The position numbers and the translations under genes are program-made. Positions 1 to 8,941 of a stretch of 64,000 nt of DNA are shown piece by piece. Numbering within the stretch: position 1 is the stretch's first letter; each line of letters starts with the position of its first letter. The stretch spans positions 5,890,001-5,954,000 of the forward strand of contig NZ_CP022464.2 of NCBI RefSeq assembly GCF_002234575.2, in the 5' to 3' direction. The DNA comes from Enterocloster bolteae (GTDB lineage Bacteria; Bacillota; Clostridia; Lachnospirales; Lachnospiraceae). Under the pieces are notes generated by a model. The model ran no database searches and was not told where the DNA came from. It was given only the letters and a program-made list of their open reading frames with translations.

Positions 1-124
1 TAAAGTCTTTAAAACGTGCAGTACCCCGAAGCATGCCATAAATACCATGGCATACATCAGGGCACTTATCATCCAGGTCTTTCTCTTCATGCAGTCTGCT
101 CTTTCTGTATTAACTATCGCTGTG

Positions 125-922
125 TTATATTATGCCCAGTTCCTTCATGGCATACGCGATTCCGTCCTCCTCCACATCCTTTGTCTCAAACGTGGCGTAG
201 GGCTCCAGAACTTCGTCATGCTTTCCCATCAGGATACAGTTGCTTGCGTAGCGGAACATGGCAAGGTCATTGCCGCTGTCGCCGAACACATAGGCATCAT
301 CCAGAGAGATGCCGTAATGCTTCAATACCAAATCAATGGCCGTTGCCTTGGAATGTCCTCTGGGCACACATTCATATTCCCCGTTTCCGCGGTCTATGAT
401 TTCCATGTCCCTGAGCCGTCCGAAAAGCTCCTTGGGCCTGCTGTTTTCACCCGAGATAAGATAAAACTTATCATAGTCATAGCAGTCGTCCTCCCAGTCA
501 TATTCAGACACACAGTCCGAACGTCTGAGCGACGCCTTCATCTGCTCCACCCTTGGAATAGGTGACTGTGACCTGTGGATGTGGATTCCGTCCGACGCCT
601 CAAGGGCTCCGTCCAGTCCGCACGCATCAATATGGCCCTTGATTTCCAGCCCTCTCTCATGAGGAATGTGGTAGCTGTACATGACCCTGCCCTCTGCAAG
701 GATATAGGTCCCGCAGCCGCACAGATATCCGTCTGCTTCCACCAGCTTCTTAATTTCGCCCAGATGGGCATATACGCGGCCCGTATTGATGAACACCAGA
801 TGTCCTTTTGCGCGCGCCTCCTTCAGTGCCTGTACCGCACTTTCAGGAACCCGGCCCGTCTTTTCAGACAGGAGGGTTCCGTCAATATCATAAAATAAAG
901 CTTTCGTTCTATTATTCATCAT
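125..922 (-). CDS. HAD-superfamily (Cof-type) phosphatase
   Basis: Predicted cytosolic Mg-dependent phosphatase of the Cof/IIB branch of the HAD superfamily, about 265 residues, normal for the family. The N-terminal FYDIDGTLL carries the nucleophile aspartate and its DxD partner, a Thr-containing motif II lies at VFINTGR, and the C-terminal VFGDSGNDLAMF is the metal-binding motif; the C2 cap lies between. The ATG at 922 overlaps the end of xpt by 11 bases, so the two are probably translationally coupled; an upstream ATG at 934 is possible. The substrate (sugar phosphate, nucleotide or FMN-like) cannot be told from sequence. Its pairing with a purine phosphoribosyltransferase hints at nucleotide turnover, but this is inference. 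Confidence 0.88.
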   Translation of the reverse strand: MMNNRTKALFYDIDGTLLSEKTGRVPESAVQALKEARAKGHLVFINTGRVYAHLGEIKKLVEADGYLCGCGTYILAEGRVMYSYHIPHERGLEIKGHIDACGLDGALEASDGIHIHRSQSPIPRVEQMKASLRRSDCVSEYDWEDDCYDYDKFYLISGENSRPKELFGRLRDMEIIDRGNGEYECVPRGHSKATAIDLVLKHYGISLDDAYVFGDSGNDLAMFRYASNCILMGKHDEVLEPYATFETKDVEEDGIAYAMKELGII

Positions 923-1496
923 CTCTGAACACAATGGTCTGTGCTTCCTCGTCCATGCTCTCCACGATTGCCAGTGACTCCAGTCTGATTCCCTCTGAAC
1001 GCAGCAGGTCTCCGCCTACCTGGAATCCCTTCTCGATGACAATGCCCGCGCCTACCAGTTCAGCGCCGGAATCCCGTACCAGGGCAGCCAGGCCCTCCAG
1101 AGCCTTTCCATTGGCCAGGAAGTCATCAATGAGCAGCACCTTGTCGCCGGCTCCCAGAAACTCTCTTGACACGATGATATCATAAACCCTGCCATGGGTG
1201 TAGGACTCCACCTTGGTGGTATAAACCTCGCCTGCAATATTCTTGGTCTGTGTCTTTTTGGCAAATACAACCGGCACATCAAAATACTGGGCCACAATAC
1301 ATGCAATTCCGATTCCGGAGGCCTCAATGGTAAGAATCTTGGTGACCTCCACATCGGCAAACCTGCGCTTAAATTCTTTTCCAATCTCTCCAAAAAGCTT
1401 AATGTCCATCTGATGGTTCAAGAAGCTGTCCACCTTCAGAACGTTTCCGGCTTTTATCTTGCCGTCCTTGCGTATCCTGTCCTTTAAAATCTGCAT
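912..1496 (-). CDS. xpt: Xanthine phosphoribosyltransferase
   Basis: Converts xanthine (and more weakly guanine) plus PRPP to XMP, a cytosolic purine-salvage step. The 194-residue length and the start MQILKDRIRKDGKIKAGN match Bacillus-type Xpt. The PRPP-binding loop VLLIDDFLANGKAL is intact, and the upstream IEASGI segment and the KKTQT region agree with the family. It lies 35 bases behind the trigger-factor-like gene and overlaps the HAD phosphatase, so it is likely read from the promoter ahead of 2731. There is no room for, and I see no trace of, the guanine riboswitch that often precedes xpt. Confidence 0.95.
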   Translation of the reverse strand: MQILKDRIRKDGKIKAGNVLKVDSFLNHQMDIKLFGEIGKEFKRRFADVEVTKILTIEASGIGIACIVAQYFDVPVVFAKKTQTKNIAGEVYTTKVESYTHGRVYDIIVSREFLGAGDKVLLIDDFLANGKALEGLAALVRDSGAELVGAGIVIEKGFQVGGDLLRSEGIRLESLAIVESMDEEAQTIVFRDDE

Positions 1497-1531
1497 GTAC
1501 GAGTCCTCCTTCTTCTTTTGGCAATCCTTCT

Positions 1532-2731
1532 TTACTGTGCGGCTGTGGTCTCTGCGGCTGTTGTTTCTGCTGGAGCTGTGGTCTCTTCTGCTGCCGGTGT
1601 TTCTTCTGAAGTTTCGGTTTCTGCTGCTGTTGTCTCTGCTTCTGTTGTTTCCTCTGCGGCAGCAGTTTCCCCTGCGGCTGTTGTCTCCTCAGCCGGAGCA
1701 GCTGCGTCCTGGGCCTCGTTGACTGCGTTGTCCGCCATGAACTTCATAACCTTCTGGTTCAAGGCCATTTCATCCAGGGTCTCCTGGCCGAAATATTCCA
1801 CTGCGGCCTCAAGAGTCTGGCCGTTCATCTCCGCAAATGCCTGGCGGTCAGCATCCTCCAGGGTTATGCCCTCCAGCTCGGCAACCTTAAGGATAACCAG
1901 CTGGTTCTTCACATCATCCTTCACTGACGCGTAAACAGCTTCCTGTAATCCGGGCACATCCATGCCATTGGCCTTAGCCATGCCGGACAGGTTGGTGCCG
2001 TACATCTTAGCCTGCTCTTCATACTGCTTGATGCGGTCATTATAACGTCTGGAAAGGGTGTTCTTGTTCAGCTTGAACTTAGAGTTCTCAACCACATTCT
2101 TAAGTACATACTGCTGGATCTGAAGGTCGGCAGACTGCTGCTTCTGCTTTAAAAGGTCTTCCTTAACACTGGCCCTGTACTCATCCACTGTCTTAAAATC
2201 AGAAACACTCTGTACAAACGCGTCATCCAGTACAGCAGACTGCTTTTCCTTTACAGCATTCACAGTCACCTCAAATACAACGGCCTGTCCTGCCAGGGCT
2301 TTCTCGCTGTAGTCCTCAGGGAACGTCAGGTTCAGTTCCTTCTTATCGCCCTTCTTTGTGCCAATCAGTCCGTCCTCAAATCCATCGATCATCCTGCCGG
2401 ATCCCAGGGTCAGGTCCTGTCCTTCGCCGGTGCCGCCTGCAAATTCCACACCGTCCTGTTTTCCCACATAATCAATGTTGACAATATCGCCTTCTGCGGC
2501 AGGCCTGTCCACTTCCTCAATTTTAGGATTCTGGCTGAGTACCTGGTTGATTTTTGACTCCACCTCGGCATCTGTTACCATGACAGCCGGTACATTTACC
2601 TTTACGCCCTTATACTCTGACAGCTCTACCGTGCCCAGATTCTCCTTTCCTTCCGTCTGGCTGGCCCCGCAGCCTGTCATGATGGAAGCTGCAACCAGTC
2701 CGCATAAACATATGAGTGCTAATTTTTTCAT
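1532..2731 (-). CDS. Trigger-factor-like lipoprotein with FKBP-type peptidyl-prolyl isomerase domain
   Basis: A secreted, lipid-anchored folding factor. The first 21 residues form a signal peptide ending in a lipobox (SIMTGC). About residues 30-90 resemble a trigger-factor/SurA-like entry region, 90-165 an FKBP domain (GDIVNIDYVGKQDGVEFAGG, then GEGQDLTLGSGRMI), and 165-340 the helical trigger-factor C domain. The last 55 residues are low-complexity Ala/Glu/Thr repeats of the AAEETTA type, probably a flexible wall-spanning or disordered tail. This differs from cytosolic Tig, which has a ribosome-binding domain and no signal peptide. First gene of a probable operon with xpt and the HAD gene. 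Confidence 0.85.
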   Translation of the reverse strand: MKKLALICLCGLVAASIMTGCGASQTEGKENLGTVELSEYKGVKVNVPAVMVTDAEVESKINQVLSQNPKIEEVDRPAAEGDIVNIDYVGKQDGVEFAGGTGEGQDLTLGSGRMIDGFEDGLIGTKKGDKKELNLTFPEDYSEKALAGQAVVFEVTVNAVKEKQSAVLDDAFVQSVSDFKTVDEYRASVKEDLLKQKQQSADLQIQQYVLKNVVENSKFKLNKNTLSRRYNDRIKQYEEQAKMYGTNLSGMAKANGMDVPGLQEAVYASVKDDVKNQLVILKVAELEGITLEDADRQAFAEMNGQTLEAAVEYFGQETLDEMALNQKVMKFMADNAVNEAQDAAAPAEETTAAGETAAAEETTEAETTAAETETSEETPAAEETTAPAETTAAETTAAQ

Positions 2732-2897
2732 TTTACATATCCCTTTTCTATCCTGATTTCACACGCAGGACCTTGAATTATCCTTATTTTTCCATTCATC
2801 CCCAAATAGCGTGCGCTGTACATAGTTATATCATACCTGTCCGTGAAAAAAAAGACTTTCCACCAATTTCATGAAAATTTAAGCAACGGTCCGCAGA

Positions 2898-4292
2898 CTA
2901 TTTGTAGAATGCCTTAAACGCCTTATACGTATGATAGACATCCAGCTTGGAAGCCAGCTCAAAAGGAGAATGCATGGACAGGATGGGCACGCCCAAATCC
3001 ACAGTATCCACATCCATGTGCGCCACAAACTGGGCAATGGTACCGCCGCCGCCCACATCCACGGCTCCCAGCTCACCGGCCTGCCAATACACGCCTTCCT
3101 CCTCCATAATGGCAATGACCTTTGCCATGGTCTCGGCGCTGGCGTCGTTGGAGCCGGACTTTCCCCTGGCTCCCGTATACTTTGTCAGCACACAGCCTTT
3201 GTTGATATAGCTTGTGTTGCGTCCCTCGTACACATCCGGGAAGTTGGGGTCGAACGCAGCATTCACATCCGAAGAAAGGCACAGGGATTTTCTCAATACT
3301 TCCCTGGGGCTGACACCTGCCTGTTCCGCCAAATCTTCTATGTAATGAAGCACAAAATCCGAATTCAAACCCGTGTTGCCGGTGGAGCCGATCTCTTCCT
3401 TGTCAGCCAGAATGGTCACGGTTGTGTGGGCAGGCTTCTTTGCATCTATCTCAGCCGTCAGAGCCGTATAAGCGCAAACCCTGTCATCCTGTCCGTAAGC
3501 GCCTATCATGCTGGTGTCAAAGCCAACGTCCCTGGCCTTTACAGCGGGTACCATTTCAATTTCAGCGCGGAAAAAGTCTTTTTCCGTAATTCCGTACTTT
3601 TCATTTAAAAGACTTAAGGCCATCAGCTTTACAGGCTCTTTTACCTCCTCATCCTGGAAGGGGAGGGATCCAACCACAATATTCAGCTCCTCGCCCTTTA
3701 ACCCGTCCTTTAAGGGACGCTCGTTCTGCCTGGCAGCCAGGTGGGGAAGCAGGTCTGTCACGCAGAATACCGGCTCCTTCTCATCCTCTCCAATGGAAAC
3801 CTCCACCGTCTCTCCGTTTTTCTTCACCACCACACCGTGCATGGCCAGGGGAATGGTCCCCCACTGGTATTTGCGGATGCCGCCGTAATAATGGGTTTTG
3901 AAAAATGCTATATCCTCCTTCTCGTACAGGGGATTGGGCTTTAAGTCCAGCCTGGGGGAATCAATATGGGCCCCGTTGATTCTCAGGCCCTGGTCCAGGG
4001 GCTTCTTTCCAAAGGTGGTGGCAATCAGCGATTTGCCCCGGTTCACATAATACACCTTATCTCCCGGCTCATAGGATTCCCCTGAGTCAAAGGGCTTATA
4101 GCCTGCCTTTTTAAGCATCTTTACCGCTTCCTTCACACACTCCCGCTCGGTCTTTCCCACATCCAGAAATTCCTTATAGCCCTCGCAGTATTTAAACGCC
4201 TTTTCCGCCTGCTCCGGTTTATCCTTTCCAATATGAGGGAACGCCCATGTAAGCTGCTCCTGTAATTCCTGTCCTTTTGTCTTCTTAGCCAT
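2898..4292 (-). CDS. M18-family zinc aminopeptidase (aspartyl aminopeptidase type)
   Basis: Cytosolic metallo-aminopeptidase, 464 residues, releasing N-terminal (often acidic or neutral) residues from peptides. Family marks are the metal-binding NGAHIDSPRLDLKP segment near residue 110, the QDDRVCAYTAL stretch near 275, the catalytic ADKEEIGSTGNTGL near 300, and SMHSPFELASKLD with a metal-ligand histidine near the C terminus. The ATG at 4292 follows AGGAGG with good spacing. It stands alone: 166 bases separate it from the lipoprotein gene downstream and 72 from the LRR gene upstream. Length and motifs fit the family, with no sign of damage. Confidence 0.93.
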   Translation of the reverse strand: MAKKTKGQELQEQLTWAFPHIGKDKPEQAEKAFKYCEGYKEFLDVGKTERECVKEAVKMLKKAGYKPFDSGESYEPGDKVYYVNRGKSLIATTFGKKPLDQGLRINGAHIDSPRLDLKPNPLYEKEDIAFFKTHYYGGIRKYQWGTIPLAMHGVVVKKNGETVEVSIGEDEKEPVFCVTDLLPHLAARQNERPLKDGLKGEELNIVVGSLPFQDEEVKEPVKLMALSLLNEKYGITEKDFFRAEIEMVPAVKARDVGFDTSMIGAYGQDDRVCAYTALTAEIDAKKPAHTTVTILADKEEIGSTGNTGLNSDFVLHYIEDLAEQAGVSPREVLRKSLCLSSDVNAAFDPNFPDVYEGRNTSYINKGCVLTKYTGARGKSGSNDASAETMAKVIAIMEEEGVYWQAGELGAVDVGGGGTIAQFVAHMDVDTVDLGVPILSMHSPFELASKLDVYHTYKAFKAFYK

Positions 4293-4364
4293 TATTTTCC
4301 TCCTGGTATATTTTATTTATATAATCTGATTCTTTACTGACTTAAGTTATGACGGTTCCGCCAT

Positions 4365-5339
4365 CTATAATTCAAATGTCCGCTTCCGCCCGCAGCGCTT
4401 CGCTTCCTCCCCCTGTCCGTTTCTTCCTGCCGGGCTGAGGCGTCTGTGCTTCACATCCAGCAAAAGCGCGGAGGATTGGGCATCACCGGACCCGGCAGCG
4501 GCTTCTATCATCTTCTTAATCTCATCCTCTCCCAGCCGGGCCGACCGGGCCATAAAGCCCAGGATATCCCGCTCTCCCCGCTCTATCAGCCCCTTTGCGC
4601 CTTCACCGGCATGAGTCCTTACATAATCCCAGTACTCATCCTCTGCACTTTCCCTTAAACCGCAGGGCCAGTACAGGCGGTACAGGGCCAGACGCACTGC
4701 CAGCTCCGGCTTTTCCTGGACCTTTACATGGGGAAACAGCCTGTCATATTCATCAAAACGGAAATCCCCTCCGTCAAAACAGTACCGGTACATATGGCCG
4801 CAGCCGTGCATTTCCCTCATGATGATGCGGGCCGGTGTGTTCTCCACGGACTCCTCAAAAAATTCCGGAAATATAAGCTTTGCCAGGAGCGTCCCCGAAC
4901 CGGACCTGTAATTTACGGACAGGGTCTGGTGAAGCTCCGACAGGATATCCTTAAAACAGGACTTCCTGCCCTCCGCAACGCGGATATCCAGGCACCTGAG
5001 ACCTGTACAGCCGGTAAATACCCCGGCTCCCCAGTCCTCCACGGCGCTGCTGCATGAGAGCCGCTTCAGGCCGCTGCAGTTATAGAAACCATAGGCTCCC
5101 ACCTTCCTGATTGTATCAGGCAGTATGATTTCCTCCACCCGGCTGCCGCAAAGCTCCGGCTCCCCCAGATATTCACAGGGCGGCGGTTCCCGCCTGCGCA
5201 CCGTATCCGAAAAAAGGTAGCCTGCAAACTCGGTCACAGGCATGCCATCAACCGTCCCCGGTATCTCCAGAATTTTGTCCAAACCATAACAACGCTGGAG
5301 GCATACCCCGTCCAGCGTTTTTTCATATAATATTCTCAT
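4365..5339 (-). CDS. Leucine-rich-repeat (BspA-like) protein
   Basis: A 324-residue protein with no signal peptide. Residues about 20-120 contain degenerate BspA/LRR_5-type units (LEIPGTVDGMPVTEFAGYLF, then VEEIILPDTIRKVGAYGFYN and LKRLSCSSAV), which usually mediate protein-protein contacts. The remainder has no motif I recognise; it is helical and charged, ending in a basic tail. The ribosome binding site ahead of 5339 is weak. It could be an intracellular scaffold or a poorly known regulator. No function is assigned. Confidence 0.7.
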   Translation of the reverse strand: MRILYEKTLDGVCLQRCYGLDKILEIPGTVDGMPVTEFAGYLFSDTVRRREPPPCEYLGEPELCGSRVEEIILPDTIRKVGAYGFYNCSGLKRLSCSSAVEDWGAGVFTGCTGLRCLDIRVAEGRKSCFKDILSELHQTLSVNYRSGSGTLLAKLIFPEFFEESVENTPARIIMREMHGCGHMYRYCFDGGDFRFDEYDRLFPHVKVQEKPELAVRLALYRLYWPCGLRESAEDEYWDYVRTHAGEGAKGLIERGERDILGFMARSARLGEDEIKKMIEAAAGSGDAQSSALLLDVKHRRLSPAGRNGQGEEAKRCGRKRTFEL

Positions 5340-5402
5340 GGTATCAGTTTAATCAGTTTAGGGGATTTTTTCAAGACTATTTTACTTCCAGAAAAAATAT
5401 TC

Positions 5403-5450
5403 AAAAAAATACCGGTCCGCCTGCCTCTTTTGACGCCTGCTTCCCGGTAT
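5403..5450 (-). terminator. Possible intrinsic terminator of the kdp/kdpE transcripts
   Basis: Read on the minus strand, ATACCGG and CCGGTAT form a 7-bp stem with a long loop, followed directly by seven T residues. It lies 42 bases past the kdpE stop. The long loop makes it a weaker call. Confidence 0.45.
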
Positions 5451-5491
5451 ATCCTGGAACGTATCTGAACTGCTGCACCCTTGGGTTCCTT

Positions 5492-6181
5492 CTATTCATC
5501 CACAAACCTGTACCCCACGCCCACCTCTGTGAGTATGAACCTGGGATTGGCCGTGTTATCCTCAATCTTTCTCCGTATATTTGCCATGAACACCCGCAGG
5601 GACTGGTAATCATCCGTGGTGTCATATCCCCACACCTCCTGCTGGATATAATGATGGGTCAGCACCTTGCCGCTGTTATTCACCAGAAGGACCATCATCT
5701 TATATTCCAGGGGAGTCAGATGTACTTCCTGGTCATGGACATACAGTTTACGCTTTTCAAAATCCAGCCGGAAATAGTCCAGACAGAACTCCTGCTCCTG
5801 GTGGTTCATCGTGGAGCTCTTATGGCGCAGCCCCACGCGGATTCTGGCCAGCAGCTCCTCGGCGCTGAAGGGCTTAGTCACGTAGTCGTCCGCTCCCTGG
5901 TCCAGGGCGCTTATTTTCTCCCGCTCCTGTCCCCTGGCGGAAACCACGATAATAGGCACATCGGACTTCTGGCGGATCTGGCGCAGCACCTCCATGCCGT
6001 CGATATCCGGCAGTCCCAAATCCAGCAGAATCAGGTCCGGATGATCCGCGTAAAAGAGGGATATGCCGGACAGTCCGTTATCAGCCAATATATAAGCGTA
6101 ACCCCTTGTCTTCAGGGATATCTTCATAAAATTCTGTATGCTCTTGTCATCCTCAATGACAAGGATCGTTGTCTCATTCAT
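5492..6181 (-). CDS. kdpE: KdpE-type response regulator
   Basis: OmpR-family DNA-binding response regulator, 229 residues. The receiver domain has acidic pocket EDD at residues 10-12, phospho-acceptor Asp54 in LLDLGLPDIDG, and the conserved lysine in VTKPFSAEELLARI. Residues 130-229 form the winged helix (FRLDFEKRKLYVHDQEVHLTPLEY, VGVGYRFVDE). It overlaps the upstream sensor kinase gene by 8 bases, the usual arrangement for a cognate pair. In characterised bacteria KdpE activates kdpFABC under potassium limitation. The repeated motif found ahead of three units in this island is a candidate binding site (inference). Confidence 0.93.
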   Translation of the reverse strand: MNETTILVIEDDKSIQNFMKISLKTRGYAYILADNGLSGISLFYADHPDLILLDLGLPDIDGMEVLRQIRQKSDVPIIVVSARGQEREKISALDQGADDYVTKPFSAEELLARIRVGLRHKSSTMNHQEQEFCLDYFRLDFEKRKLYVHDQEVHLTPLEYKMMVLLVNNSGKVLTHHYIQQEVWGYDTTDDYQSLRVFMANIRRKIEDNTANPRFILTEVGVGYRFVDE

Positions 6182-7655
6182 CCTTCCTGTCCTCCATTGG
6201 CATTGCTACTTCAAATACAGCTCCCCCCTGGGGGCTGTTGAAGGCCCTGATGGTGCCGCCCTGGGCCTCCACCATGGCCTTGCATATGGTAAGCCCCAGG
6301 CCCACGCCCCGCTGCTTATCCCCGTTCTCATAAGCAGTGGTAAAGAAATTATCGAAAATCTTATCTATCTTATCATTGGGAATCCCTATTCCATTATCTG
6401 AAACCACAAACTTCAGGCAATTTCCATCCTGTTTTACCCTGAGGGTCACCGTGGTGCCGGTCCCGGAATGGCGGAACGCATTGTCCAGAAGATTGACCAG
6501 AACCTGGATGAACAGTCTCCCGTCCACAGATACCAGAAGTATGTCCTCCGGCGTCTCCATCTTAAGTGTATGGTTCCCCACCCGGTTGGAAACCAGCCGG
6601 ACAGCGGAGGCCACAAGGTCGTCCACCACTTCCTTCTTTTTATTGATATCCAGACGGCCCTCCTGGATTCGCGTCAGGTTCAGCAGGTTTTCCACCATGG
6701 TGCTGAGCCATTCGGAATCCGAGCATATATCCTTCAGCATGCTCTTAATCGTAGCTTCATCCATGATGCCCAGATTGTCCAGAAGAAATCCCGCACTGCC
6801 GGTAATTCCTGTAAGAGGCGTGCGCAGGTCGTGGGATATGCTCCTTAAAAGGGTGCTCTTTAACCGTTCCCGCTCTACCTGAATCCTGGTATTTTCCTTC
6901 TCCCGGCTGAGCAGCTCCCTCTCAATAACCAGGGTCAGCTGGGAAATGACCGTGTCCACATATATCTTTTCCTCTTCGCTTAAGGTCCAGCCCTCACAGT
7001 CAAATATAATCACACCGTAAGTCTTTTCCCGGTTGCGGATAGGCACGTACAGCCCATTGTCATCCGGAAACTGGCATTCTCCATGACCGCAGGGAATGGA
7101 CTGCCTGTAGCACCATTCCGCCATGTAATTGGGAAATTCCTTTTTCTCGTCCTCCTTCAACAGGACGCTCACCGGCTTTCCGGTCAGATTGGACAGGCTT
7201 TCTTCGCTGTACTCCTTAATCTGCTGGTAACCGGACAGATTCAGGAATCCGCTTCCTATCTCATTCATCCTGGCCGTAATCTCTCTCTTTTTGTTGGCAA
7301 TCTGCATCTGCTTCTGCAGCTTCACCACCAGGGTGGCCACAATAGAGGCAGCCGCCACAAAGACAATGGAGGATACCACGTAGTTCACATCATCCATATG
7401 GAACGTAAGCTTTGGCTCCGTAAAGAGATAGTTGAACGTAAAGGTAAAGACAATGGCCGCGCACAGGGCCCAGGCCAGGCTGCTGGTAGCCAGTATGCTG
7501 ATGAGCACCCCCAGCAGATATACTAAAAGCAGGTTCTCCGCCCTGATCCCGCAGCTGTCCAGCACAATGGCCAGTATGGTGGAAATCACCCATATGACAG
7601 CCATTTTTGCACATGCCTTTACAAAGTCCAGAACCCAGTCCCAACTATATAACAT
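6174..7655 (-). CDS. DUF4118 sensor histidine kinase, C-terminal half of a split KdpD
   Basis: Membrane sensor kinase of 493 residues. About residues 12-115 contain four hydrophobic segments of the DUF4118 module found in KdpD, 130-250 a GAF-like domain, then HisKA with phospho-acceptor His275 (SISHDLRTPLTGITG) and a HATPase with N box (LVNLLDNAFRHS), G1 box (VSDNGIGIP) and GVGLGLTICKA. It lacks the N-terminal KdpD and Usp domains, which are encoded separately at 8978-10972 with their own DUF4118 segment. Together the two genes hold all the parts of a standard KdpD of roughly 900 residues, with the membrane module duplicated. It lies 8 bases behind the RCK-like genes and overlaps kdpE. Confidence 0.9.
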   Translation of the reverse strand: MLYSWDWVLDFVKACAKMAVIWVISTILAIVLDSCGIRAENLLLVYLLGVLISILATSSLAWALCAAIVFTFTFNYLFTEPKLTFHMDDVNYVVSSIVFVAAASIVATLVVKLQKQMQIANKKREITARMNEIGSGFLNLSGYQQIKEYSEESLSNLTGKPVSVLLKEDEKKEFPNYMAEWCYRQSIPCGHGECQFPDDNGLYVPIRNREKTYGVIIFDCEGWTLSEEEKIYVDTVISQLTLVIERELLSREKENTRIQVERERLKSTLLRSISHDLRTPLTGITGSAGFLLDNLGIMDEATIKSMLKDICSDSEWLSTMVENLLNLTRIQEGRLDINKKKEVVDDLVASAVRLVSNRVGNHTLKMETPEDILLVSVDGRLFIQVLVNLLDNAFRHSGTGTTVTLRVKQDGNCLKFVVSDNGIGIPNDKIDKIFDNFFTTAYENGDKQRGVGLGLTICKAMVEAQGGTIRAFNSPQGGAVFEVAMPMEDRKDE

Positions 7656-7663
7656 AACTCCTT

Positions 7664-8080
7664 TTACTCTCCCTCTTCCTGCTTTTGCCCTAAAATGGCC
7701 TGGGCAAGGATCATGGGCAGGTTCACTGCCCTGTCCACTCCCAGCTCCTCAAACAGAGCCGCGTTCCTGGGGTTGTGCACCAGGCAGACGGACCGTTTGA
7801 TTCCCAGAACCTTCCTGCCCATCTGGCATATCTCAAAATTATCCGTGTCCTCCCGGCCCAGGGCCAGGATAACATCATAATTGCGGATACCTGCTTCCTC
7901 CAGAATAAACTGCCTGCAGGGATCTCCCAGAACCGCGTTCACATTGTAGGAGGCGCAGAGATGCTCACAGAATGCTTTGTCCGGATCGATCACAGTTACC
8001 TTATATTTTTTCTCCATCAGAAGGCCGATGAGAAAATCCGCATATTCTCCCCCCAGCGCCACTGCTATCTTCATGCTCAC
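7664..8080 (-). CDS. RCK-N (TrkA-N) domain protein, second half protein
   Basis: A 138-residue Rossmann-fold protein of the TrkA-N/RCK type, which gates potassium channels and transporters by binding NAD(H), ATP or similar nucleotides. The beta-alpha-beta start is degenerate: AVALGGEYADFL replaces GxGxxG, but the acidic end of strand 2 (VTVIDPDKA) and the GDPCRQFILEEAGI segment are kept. There is no RCK-C domain. The start overlaps the stop of the preceding RCK-N gene by 4 bases, so the two are probably made in equal amounts and may dimerise like the two halves of TrkA. No TrkH/KtrB channel gene is nearby. The loss of the glycine motif suggests a non-binding partner subunit. Confidence 0.82.
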   Translation of the reverse strand: MSMKIAVALGGEYADFLIGLLMEKKYKVTVIDPDKAFCEHLCASYNVNAVLGDPCRQFILEEAGIRNYDVILALGREDTDNFEICQMGRKVLGIKRSVCLVHNPRNAALFEELGVDRAVNLPMILAQAILGQKQEEGE

Positions 8081-8514
8081 ACAGCCACCTCCCTGCTCAC
8101 TGTCTCTGCCAGACGTCCATAATCATCCGCTGACAAATCATAGAGACTGATGGGTTTAACAGGCAGATCCGTAACCAGCTGGTGCCTTCCGGTGTCATCC
8201 AGACGGGCATAGACCTGGCTCACATGGAAAATACGGCTGGCAATCTGAGCCAGCAGGAGATTGGTATTGTCATCCTGGGTGGATGCGATAAACAGACCTG
8301 CATCCTCAATCCCGGCTGCCTTTAAGACCTGGGGATCCGTTGGGTCCCCTTCCATCTCATACCCCCTGAACTCCTCCGGCAGGTAACGGAAGCTTTCCCT
8401 GTCCTTATCCAGCACCACAACTTTATGGCCTTTCTTATATAATGACTTTGCCAGCGCAGCCCCCAACGGTCCGCAGCCCGCGATTACGATACATTTATTT
8501 TTATGGAATAACAT
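8077..8514 (-). CDS. RCK-N (TrkA-N) domain protein, first half protein
   Basis: A 145-residue RCK-N protein with an intact dinucleotide-binding start (CIVIAGCGPLGAALAKSLYKKG) and acidic end of strand 2 (VVVLDKDRE). The segments GDPTDPQVLKAAGIEDAGLF and ASTQDDNTNLLLA match the TrkA core. No RCK-C ligand domain follows. The ATG at 8514 is preferred because AAAGGAGGAGATCGT lies just ahead of it, while the upstream ATG at 8532 precedes the ribosome binding site. First gene of a unit with the second RCK half, the sensor kinase and kdpE; a separate promoter probably lies at 8603-8646. A regulatory partner for a potassium carrier encoded elsewhere, or for Kdp itself, is inferred. Confidence 0.85.
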   Translation of the reverse strand: MLFHKNKCIVIAGCGPLGAALAKSLYKKGHKVVVLDKDRESFRYLPEEFRGYEMEGDPTDPQVLKAAGIEDAGLFIASTQDDNTNLLLAQIASRIFHVSQVYARLDDTGRHQLVTDLPVKPISLYDLSADDYGRLAETVSREVAV

Positions 8515-8602
8515 ACGATCTCCTCCTTTCATTTATATGTTCCCAATTCTATTGTAAAAGAGAACCATATAAAGAAACTAGAGAAAATGTATTAGGGGGG
8601 CA

Positions 8603-8646
8603 TAAAGATTCTATAAAGATATCTTTATCCCCCTCTTTATACTAAA
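8603..8646 (-). promoter_or_regulatory. Candidate KdpE-type box ahead of the RCK genes
   Basis: Contains TAAAGATTCTAT (8603-8614), overlapping a perfect 16-base palindrome ATAAAGATATCTTTAT (8613-8628). On the minus strand this gives two ATCTTTAT copies 11 bases apart, one helical turn, as usual for OmpR-family sites. TAATAC shortly downstream could be a -10. Near-identical 12-base elements lie ahead of the 65-residue gene and kdpF. Confidence 0.5.
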
Positions 8647-8699
8647 TACTATACCATGAATACCGGCCATGTCAAATCAAACCGGTCCCTCCGCCATGC

Positions 8700-8897
8700 C
8701 TACATGACTCCGAATGCCTTATAAAACAGCCATATGACGGTCCCCCCTATCAGTCCCACAGAGGTCACCACCCCTACCATGAATATGGCCGCGGCCAGCT
8801 GCACAATTACGCTGGAAATCAGCGGAAAGCGTTCACACAAATTATCTATCTTCTGTCCCACGGGACTCTTTAACTTAAATATCATTTTAGCTGTCAT
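8700..8897 (-). CDS. Small membrane protein of unknown function in the potassium island
   Basis: A 65-residue protein I do not recognise. Residues 1-25 are basic and amphipathic (FKLKSPVGQKIDNLCERFP); residues 26-62 are hydrophobic and long enough for one long or two short membrane segments around a GLIGG turn. The ATG at 8897 follows AGGAAGAGAGG on the minus strand. It sits between the KdpD-like N-terminal gene and the RCK genes, with its own motif-bearing upstream region at 8942-8977. The shared motif suggests induction together with kdpFABC. It may be a small regulator or accessory subunit of a potassium carrier, comparable in size only to KdpF. Function unknown. Confidence 0.6.
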   Translation of the reverse strand: MTAKMIFKLKSPVGQKIDNLCERFPLISSVIVQLAAAIFMVGVVTSVGLIGGTVIWLFYKAFGVM

Positions 8898-8941
8898 GGC
8901 AATTCCCTCTCTTCCTGCTTAAAGGATACTACCAGATAGCG

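Noticed and set aside
1518..1934. Plus-strand Ala/Val/Ser-rich reading
   Set aside because: It is the antisense of the Ala/Glu/Thr repeat tail of the lipoprotein.
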